Assembly (NCBI GenBank): GCA_902775195.1
Contig: CACYLQ010000070.1
Span: forward strand, 1-32,940
Direction of reading: 5' to 3'
Length of the DNA stretch: 32,940 bases
DNA from: an uncultured Pseudobutyrivibrio sp.
GTDB taxonomy: Bacteria > Bacillota > Clostridia > Lachnospirales > Lachnospiraceae
The translations under genes were made by a program, and so were the position numbers. Below, one piece after another: positions 23,018-32,940 of the stretch (position 1 is the first letter of the stretch; the number at the start of each line of letters is the position of its first letter). The notes under the pieces were generated by a model. The model saw only the letters and a list, made by a program, of their open reading frames with translations, searched no databases and was not told the origin of the DNA.

Positions 23018-26000
23018 TTATTTAATTACTGCCTCAACATACTCTGACTGGTTAACCTGCTCCAGCTTACCTGTGGTAGATGAGAATCCATAGCCTACTA
23101 CGTAATAGTAATATGTTGCTCCACTACTTAGATTTGTATTAGTGTATGCACCAGTATCCTTTGGCAAGATAGCACATAATGTGCCCTTGCTTGTAGTATC
23201 ATTTGCTCTATAGATATAGTAGATTACTACATCTCCATTCTTTGGAAGAGTAACTGTTGCTCTTGTAGGGTCTGCACTGCTTCTAGTAACTGTAATTGAA
23301 GAAGTCTCTACATCAGTAGTCTTTTCAATAGTCTTATCCTCACTGAAGATTATTACTCCAGCTTCTGGCTTCGCATAAGCAGTAGCTGTAATTCTATAGC
23401 TTGTGCTTCCCTTAAGTCCATCTAATGTGTACTCGTTTCCGCTTCCTTCAATTCTGGTTACCATATAATCACTATATGTTCCGTCAGAATTCTTTACTTC
23501 AAACTTAAGCTGAGTTCCATCAGAGAATAAATCCTTAACCCACTTAACTGTAAGTGAATCGCCAGTATTTTCAGTTACTCTAAGGTTTGCAACTGCCTGT
23601 AAGCTTATTGTGTAAGGGAATGTTGCTGTTCCTGTAAGCTTATCAGACTTTCCTGTAAGTGTGATGTAGCAGTCATCTTTTGCTGTGCTGTATACAAAGT
23701 TTCCATAATCTACAGCATAATCGCCAGTTCCATCTTCTTCGTTGTATTCCTGCAACTGAGTATAAATCTGGTCTTTGTCTGTCTGCAGATTCTTTGACTT
23801 AATACTGATTGCAAATGCTGGCTGAATTGCGCTTCCTGTGTATCTGTGGAAATCCTTAGCATATTCTACAGTACATTCTTCTATAGGTCTTGCAACGATA
23901 TTGTAGCTTGTTGTTGCAGTGTTATTCTTCTTGCTACCTACATCATAAGTGATTACAACATCAATCTTGCCTATATCAGTGAAGCACTTCTTGTCTGCAT
24001 CTTCACTTGGATTTATTTCCTTACTATTCTGATAGTACTTGGTTGACTTAATATCAGCTGTTGAAACATTCAATGTAAACTTAGGTACTATTGGATATCC
24101 AGTATATTTGTAGTCGCCTTCATTGTTGTTTACATGAATTTCGCTTTCATTAAATTCGATGTCATAATATACTTCCTTATCACCCTTCCAGTATTTAGCT
24201 TCGATACCAGAATAAATGATATTTCCGTATGAAACATAGTGGTCTGTATCACCTACGCCACCTACATTATACTGTTCACCGTAAGTTAAAATAACATCCT
24301 CTGGATAGTCCGGTGTTGCCTCAAGCATCAGATAAATCTCTGGATTTCCCTTTGTAATAGATGTTCCAGTATAAATCTGCTTAGGAGCACCCTTAATATA
24401 GTTGCCATTTGAATCCTTTGAGCATGCAACTGTATCTGTATTCAGGTTACCCATGATATCAAAGTTCAAGGTCTTTGTTCCAGTGTAATTGTTTACACCT
24501 GTAATAGTTACTGTAGCTGTTCCTGGGATTACATTGTCATCGTACTGTACCTTAAAGTCACCCTCATCTGTACTCTCGTCGTACTTAACTAGTGGAGCGC
24601 CTCCATTAGTAACTGAAACTTCAGGTTTAATCTCGTTTCCTGTGTAATCCTGAGGCTTATCTAAGCTCTCTACAAACTCTGCAACGAAATCATCAGCTGT
24701 GATATCTCTTGCAACGATGATGTATCTGAAGCGATATGTAGCTGATTCACTACCTACATAGTAATTACCATGTGCTGTAGATTCCAATACATTGTCGCTT
24801 GCCTTAAATCCTACGGTAACCTCACCACATTTAAGGATTGTTCCATCATCATTGAAGGTAGTCTTGGTATTGTCGTTGATGTAATTAATCTCCAAATCAC
24901 CATTATCACCGCTGGAGATTTGCTTAGTTGTAGTACCTGCAGTTCCAAGAGTATTATCAAATACTGTTATTTCTGGTCTAATAGGTGTGCCTGTGTAGAT
25001 ACCATAGTAATATCCCACATAATCTGCAGTTTGATTGTTATCAGGCTCTGTGCTTAGGCCATGAGCTGCCAGATACTTCTTTGCTGTCTCATCTGTCAGT
25101 TTAGATAATCCGGTTACCTTAAATGTTAATACTGGGCTTCCATAAACATTATTTGTTTTATCTGCTGCATAAGGATTTTCTTCTGTTGTAAAATATTTTC
25201 CTCCTGCTGCAGTTGTCTTTGGATTTGTAATTACAGGTTCAGCAGTAATCTTCTTTCTGTTTATCTGGTAACGTTGAATCATGGTTCCACAATAATCGCC
25301 CTTACCAGTTATTACAACGTACTTGTAACCAGCATTAACAGAATCATCTTCATTTCCTACACCATCTGTAAATGAAACTGAGTAATCCTTGGTACTTGAT
25401 AATCTTACGTTGTTTTCTGTTGTTACCTTTACTGTTGGTACCTGTGAGGTTCCATTGTAGTTATACTGCCATCTTGGATTTGGTGATGAGTATGAACCAA
25501 ATTCAGCCAACCAGCCAGGATAATCTATACCATTAGCAGAATATGTAATCTTAAGGTTCTGATTATTAATATTCTTACCAATGTTATATGGTAATGTGAT
25601 TTCTCCTGTGTAATCACCCTGACCTGTAATTGTAATAGCTGGAGAAGTGGCTGCAACAGTTGCGTGATAATCTTCTGTTGCCGCTCTGTTCCACTCTGCA
25701 GTACCAGCTTTCTGGGCATTAGATACAGTTACAGTGTAATCCTTGCCTTTTATCAACTCATAATGCTTGGTTGAATCCGTTGGATGCTGCGGATCCTTTA
25801 CACCCAAATCAATAATTGCAATTTCAGGTATGTTATCTTCGCCTGCCTTTACTGTTGTGCAATCATAGATGTAAATCTTCAGCTTATCATTTGTTAATCC
25901 ACCTTCAGTAACAAAACCAGGCTTATATTTTTCAGGTGTAGTACCAAAATCAGCTGTTGTTAATTCTCTCCAGGTTCCCACAAAGCCAGGTTTTTCTGTA

Positions 26001-26743
26001 GAGAAGTAATAGTGATAATTATTTGGAAGTGAACGCTGTGTAACAGTGAAATCAATAATCTTTTCGCCAGTACAGCTATTCTTTCCTGTAATTATCAGCT
26101 TATAAAGTCCCATTGACTTAATTTCGGTTACCTGGTTTCCAGCTGAATCCAGTGCCTCTATACTGTAATCACCATTACCTGTTGCTGAATCAAATTTTAC
26201 TAATGGTGTTTCTACGTTCTTGTATGTTACAGACATAGCTACAGCATCATATGGGTCTATTGTACTTCCAGTATACTCTGCTGAAGTTGCTGCTATATTA
26301 ACTGCCTTATTAGTCTCTATATCCAGCTTTTCAATTTTAAACTTAGCAGCATCAACTTCGCCTGTATAATTACCGTTTGCGGTTGCCGTAATCTTAACAC
26401 TTGGGTACTTTGTCCAAGTACTCTCCTCTGTATTTCCATTTAGTACAGCAGTAGCAATAGAGCCGTTATTGTTGAAATCTGCAGATGTTATTTCTTTATA
26501 ATCAACTCCAGCTCTAAGGTCTACAGTACCATTCTTTACTGTTACAGTAGGCTCAACCTTAAGACCTTCTGCATTACCTACATAGTAAGCATCTCCAAAG
26601 CTTACTGTACATCCACTTAAATCCTTCTTTGTTATAGTGAATGTCTTTGTTATACTTCCGGAATAGTTTTTAATACCTGATACTACAACTCTTGCTGTTC
26701 CAGCATTAATATTATCCTCATACTTAACCGTGTAATCGTAGAG
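23018..26743 (-). CDS. Giant Ig-like repeat surface protein, C-terminal part (after frameshift)
   Basis: The frame is open from 26743 to the stop at 23018, but the first ATG is only at 26236, in mid-repeat (MSVTYKNVETPLVKF), and no credible ribosome site is seen there. This is the continuation of the gene whose N-terminal part ends at 26724. It has about 1,240 residues of tandem beta-sandwich units with a [YR]YTG..I.P...V opening (DYTGNEIKPEVSV, RYTGSAIQPAFAI, KYTGYPIVPKFTL) and a closing G.Y.G......Y.I strand. The last about 200 residues include a fibronectin type III-like domain (VANLRVTENTGDSLTVKWVK) and a second FN3-like unit with YYYYVVGYG. No sorting signal or TM helix ends it. The protein is likely secreted or held by another part; an adhesin or matrix role is inferred. 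Confidence 0.85.
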   Translation of the reverse strand, partial: LYDYTVKYEDNINAGTARVVVSGIKNYSGSITKTFTITKKDLSGCTVSFGDAYYVGNAEGLKVEPTVTVKNGTVDLRAGVDYKEITSADFNNNGSIATAVLNGNTEESTWTKYPSVKITATANGNYTGEVDAAKFKIEKLDIETNKAVNIAATSAEYTGSTIDPYDAVAMSVTYKNVETPLVKFDSATGNGDYSIEALDSAGNQVTEIKSMGLYKLIITGKNSCTGEKIIDFTVTQRSLPNNYHYYFSTEKPGFVGTWRELTTADFGTTPEKYKPGFVTEGGLTNDKLKIYIYDCTTVKAGEDNIPEIAIIDLGVKDPQHPTDSTKHYELIKGKDYTVTVSNAQKAGTAEWNRAATEDYHATVAATSPAITITGQGDYTGEITLPYNIGKNINNQNLKITYSANGIDYPGWLAEFGSYSSPNPRWQYNYNGTSQVPTVKVTTENNVRLSSTKDYSVSFTDGVGNEDDSVNAGYKYVVITGKGDYCGTMIQRYQINRKKITAEPVITNPKTTAAGGKYFTTEENPYAADKTNNVYGSPVLTFKVTGLSKLTDETAKKYLAAHGLSTEPDNNQTADYVGYYYGIYTGTPIRPEITVFDNTLGTAGTTTKQISSGDNGDLEINYINDNTKTTFNDDGTILKCGEVTVGFKASDNVLESTAHGNYYVGSESATYRFRYIIVARDITADDFVAEFVESLDKPQDYTGNEIKPEVSVTNGGAPLVKYDESTDEGDFKVQYDDNVIPGTATVTITGVNNYTGTKTLNFDIMGNLNTDTVACSKDSNGNYIKGAPKQIYTGTSITKGNPEIYLMLEATPDYPEDVILTYGEQYNVGGVGDTDHYVSYGNIIYSGIEAKYWKGDKEVYYDIEFNESEIHVNNNEGDYKYTGYPIVPKFTLNVSTADIKSTKYYQNSKEINPSEDADKKCFTDIGKIDVVITYDVGSKKNNTATTSYNIVARPIEECTVEYAKDFHRYTGSAIQPAFAISIKSKNLQTDKDQIYTQLQEYNEEDGTGDYAVDYGNFVYSTAKDDCYITLTGKSDKLTGTATFPYTISLQAVANLRVTENTGDSLTVKWVKDLFSDGTQLKFEVKNSDGTYSDYMVTRIEGSGNEYTLDGLKGSTSYRITATAYAKPEAGVIIFSEDKTIEKTTDVETSSITVTRSSADPTRATVTLPKNGDVVIYYIYRANDTTSKGTLCAILPKDTGAYTNTNLSSGATYYYYVVGYGFSSTTGKLEQVNQSEYVEAVIK
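26724..26743 (-). other. Frameshift site in the giant surface-protein gene
   Basis: Upstream frame reads VKNGTMTL then RLHG and stop (26724). The other frame opens right after a TGA at 26744-26746 and reads YDYTVKYEDNINAG, the expected next repeat strand. The net change equals loss of 3n+2 bases or gain of one. There is no slippery heptamer, so programmed frameshifting is unlikely. Confidence 0.88.
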
Positions 26744-29700
26744 TCATTGTACCGTTTTTAACAGTTACCTTAGGTGTTATTGCCTTTCCAGTATACTCAT
26801 CCGAATCTTTATCAAGTGTAACTGTTGCTTCGGATAAACTGATTCCTGAAATCTTAAATTTCGAACTACACTCACCATAACAATAGGTCTCATTTGTATC
26901 CTTAGATTTTGCTACGATTGTATACTCGCCCATATCGGTCTTTTCCGTTGGGTTTAATGTAACTAATGTATTCTGGTCCTTTGTATAAATGATTGTTGAA
27001 CCATCCTTATCTTTAATAGTTACATTGTCTACAAAGCTATAAGGTTTTCCTGTGTAACCAACCTTAGGTATTGTTGGATCTGTATCATCAGGTGACGCAT
27101 TTGCAAAGGTCATTGTAGCATTTGCCAAATCATATTTGATGTAGAATTCCAGCTCCTTAGATGTACCTGCTATGAAGAATCTACTATTTGTAGTAGCCTT
27201 TACAATTACCTTCCATTTACCTACCTTAATGGCAACATTTGTTGCTGGTTCGGTTGAATACTGATATGTTAATCCGTAGTCTACACCTTCACCATTCTGG
27301 ATAACTGGTACATTGTTCTCCATTACTACTGGAGCTTCTACTGCACCTATATCTGTAAGTCCATTTATAGCAGGTGTTACGGCATTACCAGTGTAAGAAT
27401 AAACACCATTTCCACTTATAACTAAATCGCCATAGTTAGAAAGTCTAATCTGGAAGCATACATCTTTACCTGCTGATGTCTTTACATTCTTTGCTGTTCC
27501 AGTACAGTTATAAGCACCTGTTACCGCTATACTTCCATCAGGACCTGGTTTACCTTCACGGTCTCTGGTTATCGTATAGTTTGTTAAGGTCTTAGTAGTT
27601 GTTGTTCCATCTGTTTCTGTTACTTGAACCTCTGGCGCTGTTAATTGCTTGGTGTATGTATCCTGCGCACCATTAACATCCCTGTACATTATAGTTGGAA
27701 CATACTCAGCACCTGTAGGCTTGCCATCATCGCCAAGCTCATAGCTGCCTTTTGGCATGTATACTCTGGTGTAAGCATCATTACCTATATCAAGAATAAT
27801 GTTAAATGGTATCTTGCAGTAACCACTATATATACCAATACCTTTAACAAATATGTAGTTTGTCTGATATGAAGGCAATGAATTTGTAACTACAGCTGTA
27901 GTATATTCAGTACCAAACTGAGTCTTAAACTTATCTGTCTGAGTTTCAGCGTCATCTTCAACCAGTTCGTAATCAATACCTGGCTTAAGCTCTGCTCCAC
28001 CCTTAGTTGTAGCAAGTTTCAACGTAGCTTTCTTTATAGTATTAATATCTACAGTCTTAGCCTGATAAGGTATGTCTGTTAATGTTCCATAGAAGCCCGC
28101 AATATTATTACTTGCTATCTTATATGTAAAGGTAATGGTCTGAGCTACATAATTGGTGCCCTTTACATTAATTGTGATAGTCAAATTCTCATCAAGCTTA
28201 TTCTTCTGGTCATCCTCTGAAGGGTAGGTTATATCGTAATCTCTTCCTTCAATAAGAGGTGTTTTACCATTGGTTGCTGTTAAGCTGATATCTGGACACT
28301 GGGCTACATTCTGCTCGTATGCATATATCTGACCTAAATCTTCTGTTGTTGTTGCACTAGTTGTTTCTATGGTCTTAGAACCATCAGTGCTGCTATTCCA
28401 CTTTGCAGTTACCTTTACATAACCTGGGAAATAATTAATATTGTCGTATGTATGTGAACCTGTGAAGTTACCAACACCATAAATAGTCTTTGAAATAAGC
28501 TGTGTTGTTGGTGTTGTGCCCAGGTTAATAGGATAAGGACTTATATCCTTATCTGTTAATACATACTCTGGATCTTCACCATATTTAAATTTTACCTGTG
28601 GATAAATCTTCTTATCGTCGCCATCATAGCGATGTATACCTTCGATGCTGCCTGTAACCTTATTATCCCATGTTGTGCCATCGCCAATTGTAGCTGGCTC
28701 AATCTGATAATAGATTGTGGCTGTTCCATAGTACTTTCCTGCTGATTCTTTAGCACTTACTGTATAGGTAATTACATTGTAATTGTAATCATCTATAGTA
28801 GTAGTATTTCTAGAAATATATGAAACATTAGTGCCATCCTTGAACTTAGATGTAACTACTGGCTCCTTTAATGCAGTAGCATCTATTGGTGTAGTTCCAT
28901 CGTATAATTCAATCTTTGCAGCCTTATTATTTCTCCAAAGTATGCCCTTAAATGGGTTGCTTTCAGTAGATGTATTTTCAACCGCAATTGCGCCGTTATT
29001 TCTATCAGTTAATGAAGGGATAAAGATATCCTGATTAGAAACTGTTGGATCAGGACCTGTAATTCTTACTAAAGCCTTACTTATATCTGTACCAACTGTG
29101 TATGGCTTGATTACGCTACCTTCATATATTCCCTGGCCTGTTATGCGAGCATACTTAGGTCCAGCCTTTGTTGTTGCAGGTGTTGTACAAGCTTCATCCT
29201 CAAAAGCTTCTACGCTGTAATCTGTTCCAGCTGCTAATACAGTGGTACCAAATGTTATTGTAAATGTAGGTACTACTACATTTGCTGAATCATAATCGCA
29301 CTTTGGTTCATAGCTAATAGTCGCATCCTCAATACTTACTGGAAGAATCTTAAAATAAACAATTGCATCGTTTCCATCGTATGAATTGATACCAGTAATC
29401 TTAAGGTATGGCCATGTTTCAGTTGAGTAATTTCCCTGTGGATTTACCTTGTTCGTGTTGTGATATCCATATCCATAATCTGTCTTACGGCCATTTTTAT
29501 TAAGTACTTCGCCAGTTGCAGGGTTAATAACTACAGGAGCACCATAGTTAGTTGTACCATTGTAGACTGCGTTTAAGTCACAATAGTATTCTCTATAATG
29601 TTCTGTAGCAAATTTTGCTTCGCTAACCAGCGTTGCAGCCTTGCCGTTAAGTGTAATCTGATACTTGTCAGTGCTGCTTGTTATGTTAAATGTTAAACTT

Positions 29701-32700
29701 ACGCTTCCTGTCAGATTGTTCTTACCTGTTACTGTAACAGTGGCAGGCTTTGTTGATGTAGAAAGTGCAATATTATTATCATAGCTTACCTTGAAGTTTG
29801 TGCTTTCTAAGGTAGCACCTGTATATTTATATGTTTCTGTGAATGTACTGTTGTTAATCTTTACCTTTACTGTAGGATTTTTTTCTTTGCCATCGTATGA
29901 AAGACTGATTACAGGGTCAGCAAAATCAAGCTCAGCTGTTGCTGTGCCTGTTGAAGGATCAAGACTTGCTGGCTTAATCGTAAATGACTTTGGATCAAGG
30001 GAACCTGTGTAGTTTCCCTTACCTGTAATTGTATAGTTTACTGTACCTGCATTTACCTGATCACCAGTATATGAAATATCATAGTCCTGTCCATATTTCA
30101 GATAAGTAGTGCCATAAGTAATCTTAATATCATAATCTGTATCTGTATCGTCCTTTGCCGCTACTAATCCTTGTGTAGCATTATTAAATATCTTTGTTCT
30201 AGAAGATGTTTTATCTACTACTGTTATTACTTCATTCTTAAGAGGTCTAGGAACTACAGTATATGTTGCTATAACTGTGCCACCGCCTGCGTATTTTCCG
30301 CCTTCTTTCGCACTTATCTTAATGTACTTGGTTCCTACTGCTTCAGTTAAATTTGATGAACCATTAGGTTCACTTGCATCATCATCAACTTCTATAGCGT
30401 AATCAGAAGGTGTGTTAATAGTATTTCCACCTACTAATACCTTGATTGTTGGTAAGCTATATGTTTTGTCATAATACTTCTTATAGCCTGTTGGATAATA
30501 TCCGTTTTCATCCTTCTTTTCGTAAGTACCATTGTAGATTCCGCCGTCAATGATTCTTACAGTCATGTTTAAGGCAAAGTTGGCCTTAATTGAATAACCA
30601 TCTGATAAGTTAGACTGATTCTCAAAATTCTTTCCTGTTGCAGTAAGCATCAATGTTGGAGAATCTGTAATCTTTGTATGGTTATTTGTTGGCAGGTAAG
30701 AAATCTTGTATTCCTGCTCGTTTGTATTATTGATTACATTATCTACATTATTTCCTGAGGCATCTGTTGTGGTTAATGTAACGTAGAAATCACCATCTGT
30801 TGTTGAGCCATAGGTACATTCCTTTGGTTCAATTGGATTTCCTGTATATGAAAATTCTCGTCCGTTTACCCAATTAATCTTCGCATCACTTAATGACCTT
30901 GGATAGATTGTAAATGGTATAGAAATGCTTCCACTAAATCCACTAGATGGTGTGATAACAATTTCCTTTTCTCCAGCGTTAATAGAATCACCATCAGTTG
31001 TTCCACTTGAGTTGATTGTTGCGGTTGCATTGTTTTTATTTATTGTTCCTGTTGGTAATTCATTACCCTGCTTATCATAGAAGGCAATATCTGTCCAACT
31101 ATCACCGTTTACATGGTCATTTAGGTTATAAGCCATTCCAGTATACTCGTAGTAATATAGTGGTGAGCTTTCTCTGATTTCAGCTCTAATAATATCTGAT
31201 ATATTGCTTCCTGAAATCTGCTTTTCTACATCTACCTGACCTGTAAAATTATTATGACCTACTACTCGATAAGTATATTTAATTCCAGCAGAACTAAACA
31301 CTGGTGTACCCACCAATGATACTGTAATATCACCACTACTAAATGATGGTGTTGCTGCTAAAACATTATTTTCATTTACCTTCTTTACATCAGTTACTGT
31401 TCCATTTTCAACAACAAATTCTGCTGTATCAAAGGCATCCTTACCTGCTGCATTTTTAGTACTAATATCAAGAGCGTCGATGGTGAATGTTCTGTCGTAA
31501 GAATATACCTTGTTCGCTGAATAATAGTACTTAATATTTACAGTTGATGTTCCTGCATCTACGTTTGTAGCGCTATCGCCCTTGGTAATTGTGTATGGTG
31601 TTGTAAGTGAAGACACACTAACTACACCTGTTGCTGTTGGTGAATTCTTAACAGTTGTATCTGTTACGTAATAGTATGAAGGCACTGAGCCACCCGCATC
31701 TGTTGTGTTAACAGTAACAGCAGGTACTACGTTAGTTCCTGTATATTTTTCATGATGTGTAGTTGTTCCTTCTACACTACTATCGCTACCAAGCTTAATA
31801 TCTACTACATATACATCAATAACAAATGTTGTTCCCTTGTATGTTGCATTAAGCTTTACACTACCTGGGCTATTTGCTGTAATCTTTGTGGCCATTGGAT
31901 TACTAGCTGCTGCAAGACTTATTATGGTTGAGCTGCTTGGGTCTAATGTCCAGTCTATTGTTCTTTCTGCTGTTGCCTCGCTAAGAACAGCTGTCAATGT
32001 ATCTGTCTCGCCGACAGCGTATACTACCACTTTTTCAGATGCTAACTTATCCTTTTCTGATTTTACAGATGCGATAGTATATGCATCCGTTGGAGTATCT
32101 GTAACCTCAAGTGTATAGTCGTCGGGGCTAACTACACTTGTTGTGACCTTAAAAATACCATTATGCTCAGGCTCTGCTTTCCACGAATCGCCCTTACTGA
32201 TGTATGTTGAAGAACCACTTCCGTTATTAAACTTGAAGAATACGTGGTTGCTAGGCGATGTTTCAAAGCCTACAACAACTGAATAGTTGTAGCCTCTTGA
32301 TACATAACCATTTCCTGGGTTCTTTTCTACTAATGGAATCTTTACATTATTCTGCCAACCTGGAGTAGCTACTGTAACCTTAAATGTTCCATCTGATTCA
32401 GCTGCCAAATCTCCTGATGTTGGACTATCTGATGTCAGATTCTTATACGCTTTTGCTGTAAATACATAGTCACCTATTGCATCTGCATAAAAGTCAAAGC
32501 CTGCATAGACAGGTCTTGTGTATCCATAGCCAGAATCTGCTGCACTAATAAATGCAACCTGGTTAATATCACTTATTTCAACATAATCACTATTATCTAC
32601 TGTACCTGTAACATAAGTACTAAAGTGCTCAGCATCAAAGCTTACATCTTCGCCTGCTGCATCAGCTTCAATCTCTGTTACTGTGTTATCATCTTCAATT

Positions 32701-32940
32701 CTGAATACTGTTACTTCCTCGTCTGGGACCTCTTCCAGGTTATGTACAGATTCGAAGGTTACCTTTACAGCGTTATTATCGTAGTCTGGTTGATACTTGT
32801 TTCCATTACGGTCGTAAATGGTAATGTCGTATGCTGCATAGGCCTTGAATATACCTTCATCCAGATTCTCATTAACTATATTTTCTATTGCCTTCTTACC
32901 AACATAGTAAATTGTTACGTCAGCATTTCTAGGCATATAG
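26724..32940 (-). CDS. Giant Ig-like repeat surface protein, N-terminal part (partial, frame broken at 26724-26743)
   Basis: The frame is open through the right edge, so the true start and signal peptide are outside the window; the ATG at 32936 is internal. First comes a domain with YDITIYDRNGNKYQPDYD and HFSTYVTG, common in Lachnospiraceae surface proteins. A Big_2-like Ig domain follows (YAVGETDTLTAVLSEATAER to ...GSVKLNATYKG). Then about a dozen degenerate repeats use the pattern Y(T/N/D)G...P...V, DY.V.Y..N.NAGT and GKGNYTG (SYTGNPIEPKE, SYDGKEKNPTVKV, SYTGNAVTPA, EYTGKAITPKVTV). It stops with RLHG at 26724 through a frame error. Repeats are diverged at DNA level. Together with the 3' part the protein exceeds 3,300 residues. 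Confidence 0.85.
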   Translation of the reverse strand, partial: YMPRNADVTIYYVGKKAIENIVNENLDEGIFKAYAAYDITIYDRNGNKYQPDYDNNAVKVTFESVHNLEEVPDEEVTVFRIEDDNTVTEIEADAAGEDVSFDAEHFSTYVTGTVDNSDYVEISDINQVAFISAADSGYGYTRPVYAGFDFYADAIGDYVFTAKAYKNLTSDSPTSGDLAAESDGTFKVTVATPGWQNNVKIPLVEKNPGNGYVSRGYNYSVVVGFETSPSNHVFFKFNNGSGSSTYISKGDSWKAEPEHNGIFKVTTSVVSPDDYTLEVTDTPTDAYTIASVKSEKDKLASEKVVVYAVGETDTLTAVLSEATAERTIDWTLDPSSSTIISLAAASNPMATKITANSPGSVKLNATYKGTTFVIDVYVVDIKLGSDSSVEGTTTHHEKYTGTNVVPAVTVNTTDAGGSVPSYYYVTDTTVKNSPTATGVVSVSSLTTPYTITKGDSATNVDAGTSTVNIKYYYSANKVYSYDRTFTIDALDISTKNAAGKDAFDTAEFVVENGTVTDVKKVNENNVLAATPSFSSGDITVSLVGTPVFSSAGIKYTYRVVGHNNFTGQVDVEKQISGSNISDIIRAEIRESSPLYYYEYTGMAYNLNDHVNGDSWTDIAFYDKQGNELPTGTINKNNATATINSSGTTDGDSINAGEKEIVITPSSGFSGSISIPFTIYPRSLSDAKINWVNGREFSYTGNPIEPKECTYGSTTDGDFYVTLTTTDASGNNVDNVINNTNEQEYKISYLPTNNHTKITDSPTLMLTATGKNFENQSNLSDGYSIKANFALNMTVRIIDGGIYNGTYEKKDENGYYPTGYKKYYDKTYSLPTIKVLVGGNTINTPSDYAIEVDDDASEPNGSSNLTEAVGTKYIKISAKEGGKYAGGGTVIATYTVVPRPLKNEVITVVDKTSSRTKIFNNATQGLVAAKDDTDTDYDIKITYGTTYLKYGQDYDISYTGDQVNAGTVNYTITGKGNYTGSLDPKSFTIKPASLDPSTGTATAELDFADPVISLSYDGKEKNPTVKVKINNSTFTETYKYTGATLESTNFKVSYDNNIALSTSTKPATVTVTGKNNLTGSVSLTFNITSSTDKYQITLNGKAATLVSEAKFATEHYREYYCDLNAVYNGTTNYGAPVVINPATGEVLNKNGRKTDYGYGYHNTNKVNPQGNYSTETWPYLKITGINSYDGNDAIVYFKILPVSIEDATISYEPKCDYDSANVVVPTFTITFGTTVLAAGTDYSVEAFEDEACTTPATTKAGPKYARITGQGIYEGSVIKPYTVGTDISKALVRITGPDPTVSNQDIFIPSLTDRNNGAIAVENTSTESNPFKGILWRNNKAAKIELYDGTTPIDATALKEPVVTSKFKDGTNVSYISRNTTTIDDYNYNVITYTVSAKESAGKYYGTATIYYQIEPATIGDGTTWDNKVTGSIEGIHRYDGDDKKIYPQVKFKYGEDPEYVLTDKDISPYPINLGTTPTTQLISKTIYGVGNFTGSHTYDNINYFPGYVKVTAKWNSSTDGSKTIETTSATTTEDLGQIYAYEQNVAQCPDISLTATNGKTPLIEGRDYDITYPSEDDQKNKLDENLTITINVKGTNYVAQTITFTYKIASNNIAGFYGTLTDIPYQAKTVDINTIKKATLKLATTKGGAELKPGIDYELVEDDAETQTDKFKTQFGTEYTTAVVTNSLPSYQTNYIFVKGIGIYSGYCKIPFNIILDIGNDAYTRVYMPKGSYELGDDGKPTGAEYVPTIMYRDVNGAQDTYTKQLTAPEVQVTETDGTTTTKTLTNYTITRDREGKPGPDGSIAVTGAYNCTGTAKNVKTSAGKDVCFQIRLSNYGDLVISGNGVYSYTGNAVTPAINGLTDIGAVEAPVVMENNVPVIQNGEGVDYGLTYQYSTEPATNVAIKVGKWKVIVKATTNSRFFIAGTSKELEFYIKYDLANATMTFANASPDDTDPTIPKVGYTGKPYSFVDNVTIKDKDGSTIIYTKDQNTLVTLNPTEKTDMGEYTIVAKSKDTNETYCYGECSSKFKISGISLSEATVTLDKDSDEYTGKAITPKVTVKNGTMTLRLHG

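Noticed and set aside
26724-26743. Programmed ribosomal frameshift in the giant gene
   Set aside because: No slippery heptamer, stimulatory hairpin or internal ribosome site is visible at the junction; a simple indel is the plainer reading.
23018-32940. CRISPR array or DNA repeat array
   Set aside because: The repetition is at protein level (Ig-like units of roughly 80-150 residues) and strongly diverged in DNA; there are no short identical repeats with regular spacers.

Overview
This window looks like a chromosomal segment of a low-to-moderate GC Gram-positive anaerobe of the class Clostridia, most likely family Lachnospiraceae (Butyrivibrio/Roseburia-like). Pointers are the paired glgC-glgD genes, SpoVG, the DnaD plus DnaI-type helicase loader pair, a long divergent PRPP synthetase, an LtaS-type enzyme, a class B sortase and very large Ig-repeat surface proteins. 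The genus is an inference; there is no rRNA or marker gene here to settle it.

Layout. (1) 1-6154, minus strand: one tightly packed operon read leftwards from a near-consensus promoter at 6218-6246. It starts with a BTAD/SARP-type regulator that carries a degenerate GGDEF-like C-terminal domain. It continues through an unknown 139-residue protein, a transglutaminase-like lipoprotein, a GspF/PilC platform protein, four small one-TM pilus-associated proteins and a PilT-like ATPase cut by the window edge. This is a type IV pilus/type II secretion-like machine with its own regulator. (2) 6251-9546, minus strand: glgC-glgD-spoVG-pth operon with overlapping or nearly abutting genes and a terminator after pth. 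(3) 9729-11062, plus strand: murC, broken by an internal deletion, followed at once by two tandem consensus DnaA boxes fused to a terminator hairpin. (4) 11136-14517, plus strand: dnaD - helicase loader - prs operon, ending at a bidirectional terminator. (5) 14523-16703, minus strand: LtaS-family phosphoglycerol transferase. (6) 16834-19383, plus strand: a membrane-anchored protein with a catalytically dead C39-like domain. (7) 19403-22935, minus strand: sortase B - sortase substrate - yhhN-like gene (frameshifted twice), with its own promoter. (8) 22971-32940, minus strand: a giant Ig-like repeat surface protein of more than 3,300 residues, split by a frameshift and running off the right edge.

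How it fits together. Most of the window serves the cell surface: pilus assembly, cell-wall precursor synthesis, a phosphoglycerol polymer, sortase anchoring and a giant adhesin-like protein. Glycogen synthesis and the start of DNA replication are interleaved. A recurring theme is damage: murC, the yhhN-like gene and the giant gene all carry frame-disrupting changes, and the transglutaminase gene carries a perfect 69-bp tandem duplication. Sequence or assembly error should be excluded before any of these is read as biology, above all for the essential gene murC.
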